In this document: positions 14,503-22,145 of the stretch, piece after piece
How positions within the stretch are numbered: position 1 is the first letter of the stretch
How the letters are laid out: each line of letters opens with the position of its first letter
Assembly (NCBI RefSeq): GCF_014490035.1
Contig: NZ_CP061008.1
Span: 1,178,001-1,242,000 of the forward strand
Direction: 5' to 3'
DNA length: 64,000 nucleotides
DNA from: Achromobacter xylosoxidans
GTDB lineage: Bacteria > Pseudomonadota > Gammaproteobacteria > Burkholderiales > Burkholderiaceae_B
Made by a program: the position numbers and the translations under genes
The notes under the pieces: model-generated
The model's input: only the letters and a program-made list of their open reading frames with translations
What the model was told of the DNA's origin: nothing
Databases searched by the model: none

Positions 14503-15408
14503 TCAGACCGGATCCCAGGCGAACACCTGGGCGGAGGTGTCCAGCGGCATGAAGGAGGCGCGCAGCGCAGCCATGCCGTGTTCGGCGATGCTCTCCGTGG
14601 TCCAACCGTCCGAGCGGTGCACCGAGCGCACCGGACGCGACTGGCTCATCAGGAAGATCTCGTTCAGGCGGATGGCGAACACCTGGCCGGACACGTCGGC
14701 GGAAGCGTCCGAAGCCAGGTAGCAGATCAGGGGCGCGATGGTCTCGGGTCCCATGCGGCGTATCTTCTCGACGTGGCGCGCCTGCTCCTCGGTCTTGGCC
14801 GGGATGGTTTCGGTCATGCGGCTCCAGGCCAGCGGGGCGATGCAGTTCGAGCGCACGTTGAAGGCAGCCATGTCCAGCGCCATGGCCTTGGACAGGCCGA
14901 CGATGCCGAGCTTGGCGGCGCAATAGTTGGCCTGGCCGCGGTTGCCGATGACCGCCGAGTTGGAAGTCATGTTGATCAGGCTGCCGCCGCCCTGTTCGCG
15001 GAAGTGCCGCGCGGCCGCGTGGCTGAGGTTGAAGCAGCCGTACAGGTGCACCTTGACCACGGCGTCGAAGTCCTCGGGCGTGAGCTTGTGGAACATCTTG
15101 TCGCGCACGATGCCGGCGTTGTTCACGACCGCGTCCACCCGGCCGTAGGTGTCGGCGGCGGCCTCGATGATGCGTTGCGCGCTGGCGTATTCGGCCACCG
15201 AGTCGCCATTGGCGATGGCCTCGCCGCCGGCGGCGCGGATATTCTCGACCACCTGCGCCGCCGTGCTTTGCGAGGCGCTGGTGCCGTCCAGCGACACGTT
15301 CAGATCATTGACCACCACGCGCGCGCCTTGCGCGGCCAGGGCCACGGCCGCGGCGCGGCCGATGCCGTTGGCCGCGCCGGTGACGATCACTACTTTTCCT
15401 TCCAGCAT
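14503..15408 (-). CDS. Short-chain dehydrogenase, probable 3-hydroxyacyl-CoA dehydrogenase
   Basis: The 301-residue enzyme has the Rossmann motif TGAANGIG (10-17), NNAG (96-99) and the catalytic tyrosine and lysine in NYCAAKLG (Tyr 162, Lys 166). The sequence is close to the dehydrogenase part of peroxisomal multifunctional enzyme 2 (VRDKMFHKLTPEDFDAVVKV at 101-120), which oxidises the (3R)-hydroxyacyl-CoA produced by hydratase 2. The adjacent MaoC gene supplies exactly that hydratase, so together the two genes do what one fused protein does elsewhere. NAD is the expected cofactor. Confidence 0.93.
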   Translation of the reverse strand: MLEGKVVIVTGAANGIGRAAAVALAAQGARVVVNDLNVSLDGTSASQSTAAQVVENIRAAGGEAIANGDSVAEYASAQRIIEAAADTYGRVDAVVNNAGIVRDKMFHKLTPEDFDAVVKVHLYGCFNLSHAAARHFREQGGGSLINMTSNSAVIGNRGQANYCAAKLGIVGLSKAMALDMAAFNVRSNCIAPLAWSRMTETIPAKTEEQARHVEKIRRMGPETIAPLICYLASDASADVSGQVFAIRLNEIFLMSQSRPVRSVHRSDGWTTESIAEHGMAALRASFMPLDTSAQVFAWDPV

Positions 15409-15420
15409 GTCGAATCTCCT

Positions 15421-16587
15421 TCAGTCCATCCAATTGGTCAGCACGGTGGTGGCCTGGGCGCTCAACACCCCGCCATTGCCATGCACCAGCGCCGTGCGCG
15501 CCTGTTTCACTTGCCGCTCGCCGCAGTCGCCGCGCAGCTGGCGCACCGCTTCCACCAGGCCGAACATGCTGTACATGCCGGGATGGACGCAGGACAGCCC
15601 GCCGCCGTTGGTGTTCACCGGCAGTTCGCCGCCGGGAGCGATGCGTCCGCCCGACACGAAGGCGCCGCCTTCCCCTTTGGCGCAGAACCCCATGTCCTCC
15701 AGGAACAGGATGGGATTGATGGTGAAGGCGTCATAGAGCTGCACCAGGTCGATGTCGGCCAGCGCCACGCCGGCCCGTTCGCGCGCCAGGTCGGCGCTTT
15801 GTCCGGCCACGGTGCGCGTCAGGTCGGCCATGCAGGCGATCTGGCGATGCGAGTGCGCCATGGCTGTGCCTTGCACGTACACCGGCCGGGCGGCATCGGC
15901 GCGTTGCGCGGCCGTCACCACGATGGCGCCCGCGCCGTCGGTCACCAGACAGCAGTCGCGCGCGGTCAGCGGCGAGGAGATCACGCGCGCGCCCAGCACG
16001 TCGTCGATGGACAAGGGCTCGCGCTTATAGGCTTCCGGGTTCAGCCGCGCCCAGGCGCGCGCGGCCACCGCGACCTCGGCAAGTTGTTCGCGGGTGGTAC
16101 CGTATTCATGCATGTGGCGGCGTGTCGCCAGCGCGTAGCTGGTCGGCGGGTTGAAGGGCTGGAACGGCTCTTCGTACGGAAACGGGTCCAGCCGCGCGCG
16201 GGCGCCGGAGGTCGCCGAGACACCGTTGCCGCCACGCGGGGAGGCGCCGTATGCGATCACGATATTGCGGCACAGGCCGGCCTGGATCGCCGCCGCGGCG
16301 GTCAGCAGGTGGCCGACGAAGGAAGCGCCGCCGATCTGGGTGCTGTCCATGAAGCGCGGGTACAGGCCCAGGTATTCGGACAGCTTGTTCAGCCACATCG
16401 ACGAGGACAGACTGGCGCTCATCAGGCCGTCGATGTCCTCCATGCGCAGCCCGGCGTCGCGTACTGCGGCATGCACCGCGAGCGAGCTGATCTCCAGGTC
16501 GTTCAGACCGCCCGCGTCGCCGATGCCGGCCGTGGCGCAGCCGGTGATGGCGATGGCGCCGCGCAGGCTCTTGTTCCAGTCCGTCAT
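15421..16587 (-). CDS. Thiolase-fold lipid-transfer-type protein (thiolase or aldolase subunit)
   Basis: The 388-residue protein begins MTDWNKSLRGAIAITGCATA and has the thiolase fold of the SCP-x/Ltp branch: GGASFVGHLLTAAAAIQAGL (about 84-103), VNTNGGGLSCVHPGMYSMFG near residue 330-350 and a final VLSAQATTVLTNWMD. I do not see an unambiguous N-terminal nucleophilic cysteine, which is also missing in Ltp2-type retro-aldolases. Its ATG overlaps the stop of a DUF35 zinc-ribbon gene, and such pairs form tight complexes. It either cleaves a 3-oxoacyl-CoA with CoA or performs a retro-aldol cleavage of a tertiary hydroxyacyl-CoA. Confidence 0.88.
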   Translation of the reverse strand: MTDWNKSLRGAIAITGCATAGIGDAGGLNDLEISSLAVHAAVRDAGLRMEDIDGLMSASLSSSMWLNKLSEYLGLYPRFMDSTQIGGASFVGHLLTAAAAIQAGLCRNIVIAYGASPRGGNGVSATSGARARLDPFPYEEPFQPFNPPTSYALATRRHMHEYGTTREQLAEVAVAARAWARLNPEAYKREPLSIDDVLGARVISSPLTARDCCLVTDGAGAIVVTAAQRADAARPVYVQGTAMAHSHRQIACMADLTRTVAGQSADLARERAGVALADIDLVQLYDAFTINPILFLEDMGFCAKGEGGAFVSGGRIAPGGELPVNTNGGGLSCVHPGMYSMFGLVEAVRQLRGDCGERQVKQARTALVHGNGGVLSAQATTVLTNWMD

Positions 16588-16958
16588 GGCGCTTCCTTTC
16601 CGAACACCACGCGGGCGCGCTGCGGGTCGGGCCGCGCCGTCAGCCGCATGCCGATGCGCAGCTCGCCTTCGTCTAGCAGCGTGGACATCATGCGGAAGCC
16701 TTCGTCCATGTCGGCCAGGATCACGTTGCGCGCGGCCGCCTGCGGCGTGGCCGGAATTTCCGAATAGGAATAGAGCGTGGCGCCGGCGCGCATGGGTCGC
16801 CAGGCATATTCCTGCGAGCGGCAGTGGGTGCAGTGCGTGCGCGGAAAGAAGAACGAGAGCCCGCAGCTGCGGCACACCTGGACCTCCAGGCGTCCCGCAC
16901 GCAGCGCCTCTGCAAAATAGGCTTCCGGCGACAGCGAGCCGATGCGGACCTCACTCAT
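16584..16958 (-). CDS. DUF35 zinc-ribbon/OB-fold CoA-binding protein
   Basis: The 124-residue protein has four cysteines in a CxxC-x10-CxxC zinc ribbon (Cys 29, 32, 43, 46; core VCRSCGLSFFFPRTHCTHCR), followed by an OB-fold with LYSYSEIPATPQAA. Proteins of this family partner thiolase-fold subunits, bringing an acyl-CoA to the active site. It overlaps the thiolase gene by 4 bp and the Bug receptor gene by 8 bp. Its presence is the main reason to suspect a complex rather than a simple free thiolase. Confidence 0.9.
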   Translation of the reverse strand: MSEVRIGSLSPEAYFAEALRAGRLEVQVCRSCGLSFFFPRTHCTHCRSQEYAWRPMRAGATLYSYSEIPATPQAAARNVILADMDEGFRMMSTLLDEGELRIGMRLTARPDPQRARVVFGKEAP

Positions 16959-17913
16959 CCTTGACCCCGGCCTGGCTGATGACGGCCTGCCATTTATCCA
17001 TTTCGTCGCTGACGAACTTCTGGTACTGGGCCAGATCCATGTCGCCGGGCTCCGAGCCGGTGGAGCGGATGTAGTCCTGCGTGGCCGGCTGCATCACCGA
17101 CTTGCGGATCTCGCTGTTCAGGGTCTGCACGATGTCGGCCGGCGTGCCGGCCGGGGCATAGACGCCTACCCAGGTGCTGAGGTCGAAACCCTTGTAGCCC
17201 AGCTCGTTGAGGGTGGGTACATCCGGGTAGCGCGGCTGGCGCTGCGCCGACGCGATGGCCAGCGGCACGATCTTGCCGGACTGCAGATAGGCGTTGGCGG
17301 TCACGGACTCGGCCATGCCGAACGGCACCTGGCCCGACACCAGGTCGGTCATGGCCGGACCCGCGCCGCGGTAGGACACGTGCATCAGCGGCAGCCCGCT
17401 CTGCGCGCGCAGCAGTTCGCCCACGATGTGCGGCGCGCCGCCGGCGCCGGCCGTGCCATAGGGCACCGAGGCCTGCTTTTGCGCATAGGCCTTGAAGTCG
17501 GCGAAAGTCTTGATGCCCTGGTTGGCGTTGACCAGCAGGAAGTTGGGGCTGACGGCCAACAGCGCCACGGGAGCGAAGTCCTTGCGGGCGTTGTACGGCA
17601 GCTTCTTCATGGCGGGGTTGATCACGTGGCTGGTCGCGCCCACCAGGATGGTGTAGCCGTCCGGCTTCTGCCGCGACACGTACTCGGTGGCGATCTGGCC
17701 GGTTGCGCCCGGCTTGTTCTCGACCACGAAGGGCTTGCCCAGGCGGGTCTGCAGATCGGCCGCGATGCGGCGCGTCAGGATGTCGGTCATGCCGCCCGGG
17801 GCATAGGCCACCACCAGGGTGACGGGCTTGGCCGGATAGGTGTCGGCGGCGGCAATGGCGGGAAGGGCGGCCAGCAGCGTCAGCAGCTGCTTCAGGCCAG
17901 GCTTGAGTTTCAT
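16951..17913 (-). CDS. Bug-family tripartite tricarboxylate-type solute-binding receptor
   Basis: The 320-residue periplasmic protein starts MKLKPGLKQLLTLLAALPAI, with a cleavage site after AAA at about residue 23. It continues TYPAKPVTLVVAYAPGGMTDILTRRIA, the Bug signature. LGKPFVVENKPGATG and DGYTILVGATSHVINPA are also typical. Bug receptors bind carboxylic acids; most, as here, lack a cognate TctAB membrane pair nearby. It is the first gene of the nine-gene leftward operon, so its ligand is probably the carboxylate degraded by the enzymes. GGAG lies upstream of the ATG. Confidence 0.93.
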   Translation of the reverse strand: MKLKPGLKQLLTLLAALPAIAAADTYPAKPVTLVVAYAPGGMTDILTRRIAADLQTRLGKPFVVENKPGATGQIATEYVSRQKPDGYTILVGATSHVINPAMKKLPYNARKDFAPVALLAVSPNFLLVNANQGIKTFADFKAYAQKQASVPYGTAGAGGAPHIVGELLRAQSGLPLMHVSYRGAGPAMTDLVSGQVPFGMAESVTANAYLQSGKIVPLAIASAQRQPRYPDVPTLNELGYKGFDLSTWVGVYAPAGTPADIVQTLNSEIRKSVMQPATQDYIRSTGSEPGDMDLAQYQKFVSDEMDKWQAVISQAGVKDE

Positions 17914-18014
17914 GTCGGAGGTCTCCTCGTCCTGCGGGCTGGTTTGCCCTGCTTGGTTATGGCGTCGAGGTGACCTTCCGGATGGCGCATAGGGCGGGGG
18001 GCCTCGACGCGCTA

Positions 18015-18035
18015 ATGATGGAAGCGGTCCATCAT
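18015..18035. promoter_or_regulatory. 21-bp inverted repeat in the leftward operon promoter
   Basis: ATGATGGA (18015-18022) and TCCATCAT (18028-18035) form perfect 8-bp arms around AGCGG. The repeat overlaps the end of the shared 27-bp element and covers the position of the putative -10 box (CATCAT on the minus strand). It is a good candidate operator that would block or reposition polymerase at the Bug-operon promoter. Confidence 0.55.
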
Positions 18036-18058
18036 GCAAACAATTGATTAATTATCAT
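18032..18058 (-). promoter_or_regulatory. Shared 27-bp promoter element, copy 1 (leftward operon)
   Basis: On the minus strand the element reads ATGATAATTA, AATCAA, TTGTTT, GCATGA. It matches copies 2 (19078) and 3 (22052) at 20 of 27 positions each, in the same orientation relative to the downstream gene. The TTGTTT part could be a -35 box, followed after 17 bp by CATCAT. The Bug start is about 120 nt downstream. Confidence 0.6.
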
Positions 18059-18066
18059 GAAGGCAT

Positions 18067-18999
18067 TCAAGAAAGAGATGAATCGCCAGCCGCCGCGGGC
18101 TGCCCCTGTTCTGCAAGATGGGCTTCGAAAGCGGCGAGAAATGCGGCCGCGGCGCGCGACAGCCGGTAGTCGGCACGGCGCAGGACGGACAGCTCATGCA
18201 GGGCCTGGGGCCGGTCGGCGATGCACAGCGCCTTCAGCCCCATTTCCTGGCAGACATGGCGCACGTAGCCCGGCATGACCGTGATGCCCATGCCGCCGCG
18301 GATCATGGCGAAGGCGGTGGTCAGGCTGCCGGTCTGCGCCACGCTGCGCACCGTCAGTCCCTGGTCCTGCAGGATCTGGTCCATCTTGCGGCGCACGGTG
18401 TAGGTGCCGCGCAGCAGGATGTGCGGGTAGCGCGCCAGTTGGCGCCAACGCGCCTCTTCGCATAGCGCCAGCGGGTGGTCGGCCGGCACCACGGCATACA
18501 TGGGGCCGCGGTAGACGACGCGGCAGTCCAGCCGCGGATCCTGGCTTTCCAGCGCCACCAGCCCCAGGTCGGCCTTGCCGTGCAGGACATGCTCGGTGGC
18601 CTCGTCGCCGGTGAGTTCGTGCAGGTCGAAGACGATGTTGGGATGACGCGCATGGAATTGCGCCACCACGGGCGCGATCAGCGTGTGCATCATGATGGGC
18701 GAGGCCGCGACGGAGACCTCGCCGCGCTCCAGTCCGGCCAGGCTGCTCAGGCTGCGTTCGGCCGCGCGCAGCGATCCGAAGGTTTCCTGCGCGTAGGCAT
18801 ACAGCTCTGCTGCGCCTTCCAGCAGCTCGACGCCACGCGCGGAGCGCTCGAACAGCGCCATGCCTATCGCCTTCTCCAGTTCGGAGCACAGCTTGCTGAC
18901 GGTGGACTGCGTCAGGTTGAGCGCCTCGGCGGCGCGGGTGAAGTTCTTCAGCTCGTACACGGCGCAAAAGGCCCGGAGCTGGCGCAGCGTGATACCCAT
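18067..18999 (-). CDS. LysR family transcriptional regulator
   Basis: The 310-residue protein starts MGITLRQLRAFCAVYELKNF and has the usual N-terminal winged helix (FTRAAEALNLTQSTVSKLCS, about 20-39) and a two-lobed substrate-binding domain. It is clearly a paralogue of the LysR at 21120: both share TLxQLRxFCAxYEL, TQSxVSKLCxELE, FYAYAQE-like YAYAQE, LERGxVxVA and YRxxMYAV. It is encoded between the two halves of the catabolic island. It is read leftward toward the Bug operon promoter and away from the hydratase operon. It probably regulates the shared-element promoters, as activator in the presence of a pathway intermediate. Confidence 0.92.
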   Translation of the reverse strand: MGITLRQLRAFCAVYELKNFTRAAEALNLTQSTVSKLCSELEKAIGMALFERSARGVELLEGAAELYAYAQETFGSLRAAERSLSSLAGLERGEVSVAASPIMMHTLIAPVVAQFHARHPNIVFDLHELTGDEATEHVLHGKADLGLVALESQDPRLDCRVVYRGPMYAVVPADHPLALCEEARWRQLARYPHILLRGTYTVRRKMDQILQDQGLTVRSVAQTGSLTTAFAMIRGGMGITVMPGYVRHVCQEMGLKALCIADRPQALHELSVLRRADYRLSRAAAAFLAAFEAHLAEQGQPAAAGDSSLS

Positions 19000-19077
19000 G
19001 GTGCGACTCCCGCAAGAGGCGGCTATCGTACCCAAGCCGCCAGCGGTTCGGTATTTATTCCATTCCAGACTTATTTC

Positions 19078-19104
19078 ATGAAAATTACTCGTTTGTTGTG
19101 ATGA
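19078..19104 (+). promoter_or_regulatory. Shared 27-bp promoter element, copy 2 (hydratase-CaiB operon)
   Basis: The element reads ATGAAAATTA, CTCGT, TTGTTG, TGATGA and matches copy 3 (22052) at 22 of 27 positions. TTGTTG could serve as a -35 box with TAGCAT 17 bp downstream as -10. It lies about 46 bp before the hydratase start and in the LysR-hydratase divergent gap, so it may also influence the regulator gene. Confidence 0.62.
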
Positions 19105-19149
19105 AACCTCGCCCTTAGCATCGGTGGCATGACCCTAGCTGGAGTTTCC

Positions 19150-19944
19150 ATGACTGCGCCTATTCCCGCCTTTTCCCATGCCCTCGTGACCCGCGACGCG
19201 CGTGGCGTCTATACCCTGCAGATCCACGACGCCAAGAGCCTGAACATCCTGGCCTCGGCGGTCACGCTGAGCCTGACCGAGGCCGCCCGCTGGATTGCGG
19301 CCCAGGACGACGCCCGCGCGGTCGTCATCCGCGGCACGGGCGAGCGCGCCTTCGTGGGCGGCGCCAACATCTATGAAATGGCCGAGCTCGATCCGCAAGG
19401 CGCGCGCGAGTTCATCACCCGGCTGCGCGACCTGTGCGACGCCGTGGCCGCGATCCCCGTTCCCACGATTGCCCGCATTCCGGGCTTCTGCCTGGGCGCC
19501 GGCATGGAGCTGGCCGCGGCCTGCGACATCCGCCTGGGATCGACCGACGCGGTCTTCGGCATGCCCGAAGTGCGCGTGGGCATTCCGTCCGTGATCCATG
19601 CCGTGCTGCTGCCGGCCATCATCGGCCCTGGCCCCACCAACTGGCTGCTGTTGACCGGCGAGACCGTGGACGCGGCCCAGGCCCGCCAGTGGGGCTTCCT
19701 CGAATTCGTCAGCGAAACCGGCGGGCTGGACGCCCTGGTCGAACGCACCGTGACGCCCATCGCCGAAAGCGGACCGCTCGCCGTGCGCTCGCAGAAGGCG
19801 CTGCTGCGCTACTGGAGCGAGTCCAGCGTCGAAGCCGGCCTGGACCGCAGCGTGGCGGCGTTCGGCGAGGCCTTCACCAGCGACGAGCCGCGCCGCTACA
19901 TGGCGCCCTTCGTCAACCGCAAGAAGCACCAGGAGGCCAAGTAA
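19150..19944 (+). CDS. Enoyl-CoA hydratase/isomerase family protein
   Basis: The 264-residue crotonase-fold enzyme starts at the ATG behind GGAG (an ATG seven codons upstream is less likely). Oxyanion-hole motifs are ERAFVGGANIYEM (about 62-74) and GFCLGAGMELAAACDIRL (about 115-132), followed by FGMPEVRVGIPSVIHAVLLP. Crotonase members hydrate, isomerise or hydrolyse CoA thioesters; the exact reaction is not clear because the second acidic residue is not conserved in an obvious way. Its stop overlaps the start of the CaiB gene (TAATG), so the two are co-translated. Confidence 0.9.
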   Translation: MTAPIPAFSHALVTRDARGVYTLQIHDAKSLNILASAVTLSLTEAARWIAAQDDARAVVIRGTGERAFVGGANIYEMAELDPQGAREFITRLRDLCDAVAAIPVPTIARIPGFCLGAGMELAAACDIRLGSTDAVFGMPEVRVGIPSVIHAVLLPAIIGPGPTNWLLLTGETVDAAQARQWGFLEFVSETGGLDALVERTVTPIAESGPLAVRSQKALLRYWSESSVEAGLDRSVAAFGEAFTSDEPRRYMAPFVNRKKHQEAK

Positions 19945-21080
19945 TGGCCGGCCCGCTCGCGGGCGTGCGCGTCATCGACATGACGTCGGTGGCCATGGGG
20001 CCGTACGGCACGCAGATCCTGGCAGACATGGGCGCCGAGGTCATCAAGGTCGAGGCGCCCGAAGGCGACGTGTTCCGAACCTCCGCCCCGGCCGCGAGCC
20101 CGGGCATGGGGCCGGCCTACCTGAATCTCAACCGCAACAAGTACAGCGTGACGCTGGACGCCAAGACGCCGGCCGACCGCGACAGCCTGCTGCGCCTGAT
20201 CGACGGCGCCGACGTGTTCGTGTCCAACGTGCGCCCGGCGGCCCTGGCGCGCCTGGGCCTGGACGCGGATACGCTGCGCGCGCGCAATCCGCGCCTGATC
20301 CATTGCTCGGCCGTGGGTTTCGGCCAGGACGGCCCCTATGCGGCGCGCCCGGCCTTCGATGACATCATCCAGGCCATGAGCGGCCTGGCCGACCTGCAGG
20401 GCCGCAACAGCGGCGCGCCTGCCTACGTCAACACCATCCTCGCCGACAAGGTGGCGGGGCTGACGCTGGCCTACGCCATACCCATGGCGCTGTACGAGCG
20501 CGAGCGTTCGGGGCAGGGGCAGGCCGTCGAAGTCCCCATGTTCGAGACCCTGGTGTCCTTCACGCTGATCGAGCACATGAGCGGCCACAGCTTCGTGCCG
20601 CCGCGCGGACCCATGGGCTACAGCCGCGTGCTGTCGCCGCAGCGGCGTCCCTACCGCACGCGCGACGGCTACCTGGCGCTGCTGCCATACACCGACGCGC
20701 AGTGGCGGCGCTTCTTCGCCCTGGCCGAACGCGCCGACCTGGCGGCGGACGCGCGCTATGTCGACGCGTCCTCGCGCGCGCGGCACTTCGACGAGCTCTA
20801 TCAGGACCTGGCGGACATCGTCGCCTTGCGCGGCACCGGGGAATGGCTGGCGCTGCTGGCGGACGCGGACATTCCGCATTCGCGCGTGAACACGCCGGAA
20901 GCCCTGTTCGAGGATCCGCATTTGAAGGCGACGGGATTTTTCCAACGCGTGGAACATCCGACCGAAGGGCCGCTGATGGCCGCCGGCATCCCGGTGCGCT
21001 TCTCGCGCACCCCGGGCGAGATCAGGCGCCAGGCCCCGCGCCAGGACGCCGATCGCGATATGCTCGAGCCTGCGCGCTGA
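19944..21080 (+). CDS. CaiB/BaiF (family III) CoA-transferase
   Basis: The 378-residue enzyme begins MAGPLAGVRVIDMTSVAMGP, the typical family III start, with GAEVIKVEAPEGD (about 32-44), YLNLNRNKYSVTLD (about 59-72) and a later GQAVEVPMFETLVSF. It transfers CoA between carboxylic acids by an aspartyl-CoA intermediate. AGGAGG lies 7 nt upstream and the ATG overlaps the preceding stop. The island thus encodes two unrelated CoA-transferases, which suggests one activates the imported acid and the other acts on a later product. Confidence 0.93.
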   Translation: MAGPLAGVRVIDMTSVAMGPYGTQILADMGAEVIKVEAPEGDVFRTSAPAASPGMGPAYLNLNRNKYSVTLDAKTPADRDSLLRLIDGADVFVSNVRPAALARLGLDADTLRARNPRLIHCSAVGFGQDGPYAARPAFDDIIQAMSGLADLQGRNSGAPAYVNTILADKVAGLTLAYAIPMALYERERSGQGQAVEVPMFETLVSFTLIEHMSGHSFVPPRGPMGYSRVLSPQRRPYRTRDGYLALLPYTDAQWRRFFALAERADLAADARYVDASSRARHFDELYQDLADIVALRGTGEWLALLADADIPHSRVNTPEALFEDPHLKATGFFQRVEHPTEGPLMAAGIPVRFSRTPGEIRRQAPRQDADRDMLEPAR

Positions 21081-21119
21081 GGCCGGCATGGCCGGCGGCG
21101 CCTGGCGGCGACTTCGACC

Positions 21120-22031
21120 ATGAACATCACTCTCAAGCAATTGCGCGTGTTTTGCGCGCTATACGAACTGCGCAGTTTCACGGCGGCCGCGCGCGCGGCC
21201 TTCGTGACCCAATCGGCCGTCAGCAAGCTCTGCGCCGAACTCGAGGCCGAGGTCGGCCAACCGTTGTTCGAGCGCTCCACCCGCAGCGTCACTCCCTGCG
21301 ACGGCGCGGCGGATTTCTACGCCTACGCCCAGGAAATCCTGGGCACCGTGCGCGCCGCCGAGCGCAGCATGTCCGGCCTGCGCACGCTGGAGCGCGGCAC
21401 GGTGGGCGTGGCCACTTCGCCGCTGATGATGGTCGGCCTGCTGGGCGAGGTGGTGGCCGACTATCACCGCGCGCATCCCAGCGTGAAGCTGGACCTGTTC
21501 GAGCTCTCCACCGACGACACCATCGAGCATGTGCGCAACGGCCGCGCCGACTTCGGCATCGTCTCGGTCGAAACCCCTTCGGAAGAGCTGGCCACGCGAG
21601 TCATCTATCGCGACACCATGTACGCGGTGTGCGCGCCGCGCCATGCGCTGACGCGCAAGCGTTCGGTGTCGTGGGCCGACGTGGCCGCTCACGATCACAT
21701 CATGCTGCGCAACGTGTACAGCGTGCGACGCAGCTTGGACCGCGTGGCGGCCGACCTGAACCTGGAGTTCCGCTACCGCATCGAGGCCGGCATGCTGACC
21801 TCGGCGCTGAAGCTGGTCGGCGCGGGACTGGGGATAACGGTCGTGCCCGGCTATGCCTGCGACCTGGCGCGGCAGCTGGGCCTGCGCATCCTCGCCATCG
21901 ACGGCGCGCGCAAGCACGGACATGAACTCTGGCTGATCCAGAGGCGCAACGCGCGGCTGTCGCTGGCGGCTTCGGCCTTCCTGCAGGCGACCGAGGAATA
22001 TCTGCGGCAGCGTCAGGCTTCAGAGAATTAA
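21120..22031 (+). CDS. LysR family transcriptional regulator (paralogue of the one at 18067)
   Basis: The 303-residue protein starts MNITLKQLRVFCALYELRSF, with the helix-turn-helix at about residues 18-37 (SFTAAARAAFVTQSAVSKLC) and the LysR effector domain behind it. It lies 39 bp after the CaiB gene, in the same direction, so it is probably the last gene of that operon. Next comes the third shared promoter element and the second Bug receptor. Resemblance to the other LysR along the whole length suggests duplication within the island. Confidence 0.92.
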   Translation: MNITLKQLRVFCALYELRSFTAAARAAFVTQSAVSKLCAELEAEVGQPLFERSTRSVTPCDGAADFYAYAQEILGTVRAAERSMSGLRTLERGTVGVATSPLMMVGLLGEVVADYHRAHPSVKLDLFELSTDDTIEHVRNGRADFGIVSVETPSEELATRVIYRDTMYAVCAPRHALTRKRSVSWADVAAHDHIMLRNVYSVRRSLDRVAADLNLEFRYRIEAGMLTSALKLVGAGLGITVVPGYACDLARQLGLRILAIDGARKHGHELWLIQRRNARLSLAASAFLQATEEYLRQRQASEN

Positions 22032-22051
22032 TCCTGGTTTGGAATAAGTCT

Positions 22052-22078
22052 ATGAAAATTAGTCCCTTGTTGGGATAA
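22052..22078 (+). promoter_or_regulatory. Shared 27-bp promoter element, copy 3 (second Bug gene)
   Basis: The element reads ATGAAAATTA, GTCCC, TTGTTG, GGATAA; within it TCCC-TTGTT-GGGA is a small palindrome. It matches copy 2 at 22 and copy 1 at 20 of 27 positions. TTGTTG is followed after 18 bp by CATCAT, the same putative -10 as copy 1. The Bug start is 68 bp further on. Confidence 0.62.
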
Positions 22079-22145
22079 GCGGGTCGCAAGCATCATACGG
22101 TCAGAGTTCAAGAGGCCGACCCGCGGCCCCTCACAGGAGACAAGC

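Noticed and set aside
14494..16767. A 757-codon + strand frame across three catabolic genes
   Set aside because: It spans several real genes with clear motifs on the other strand and has only shadow composition.
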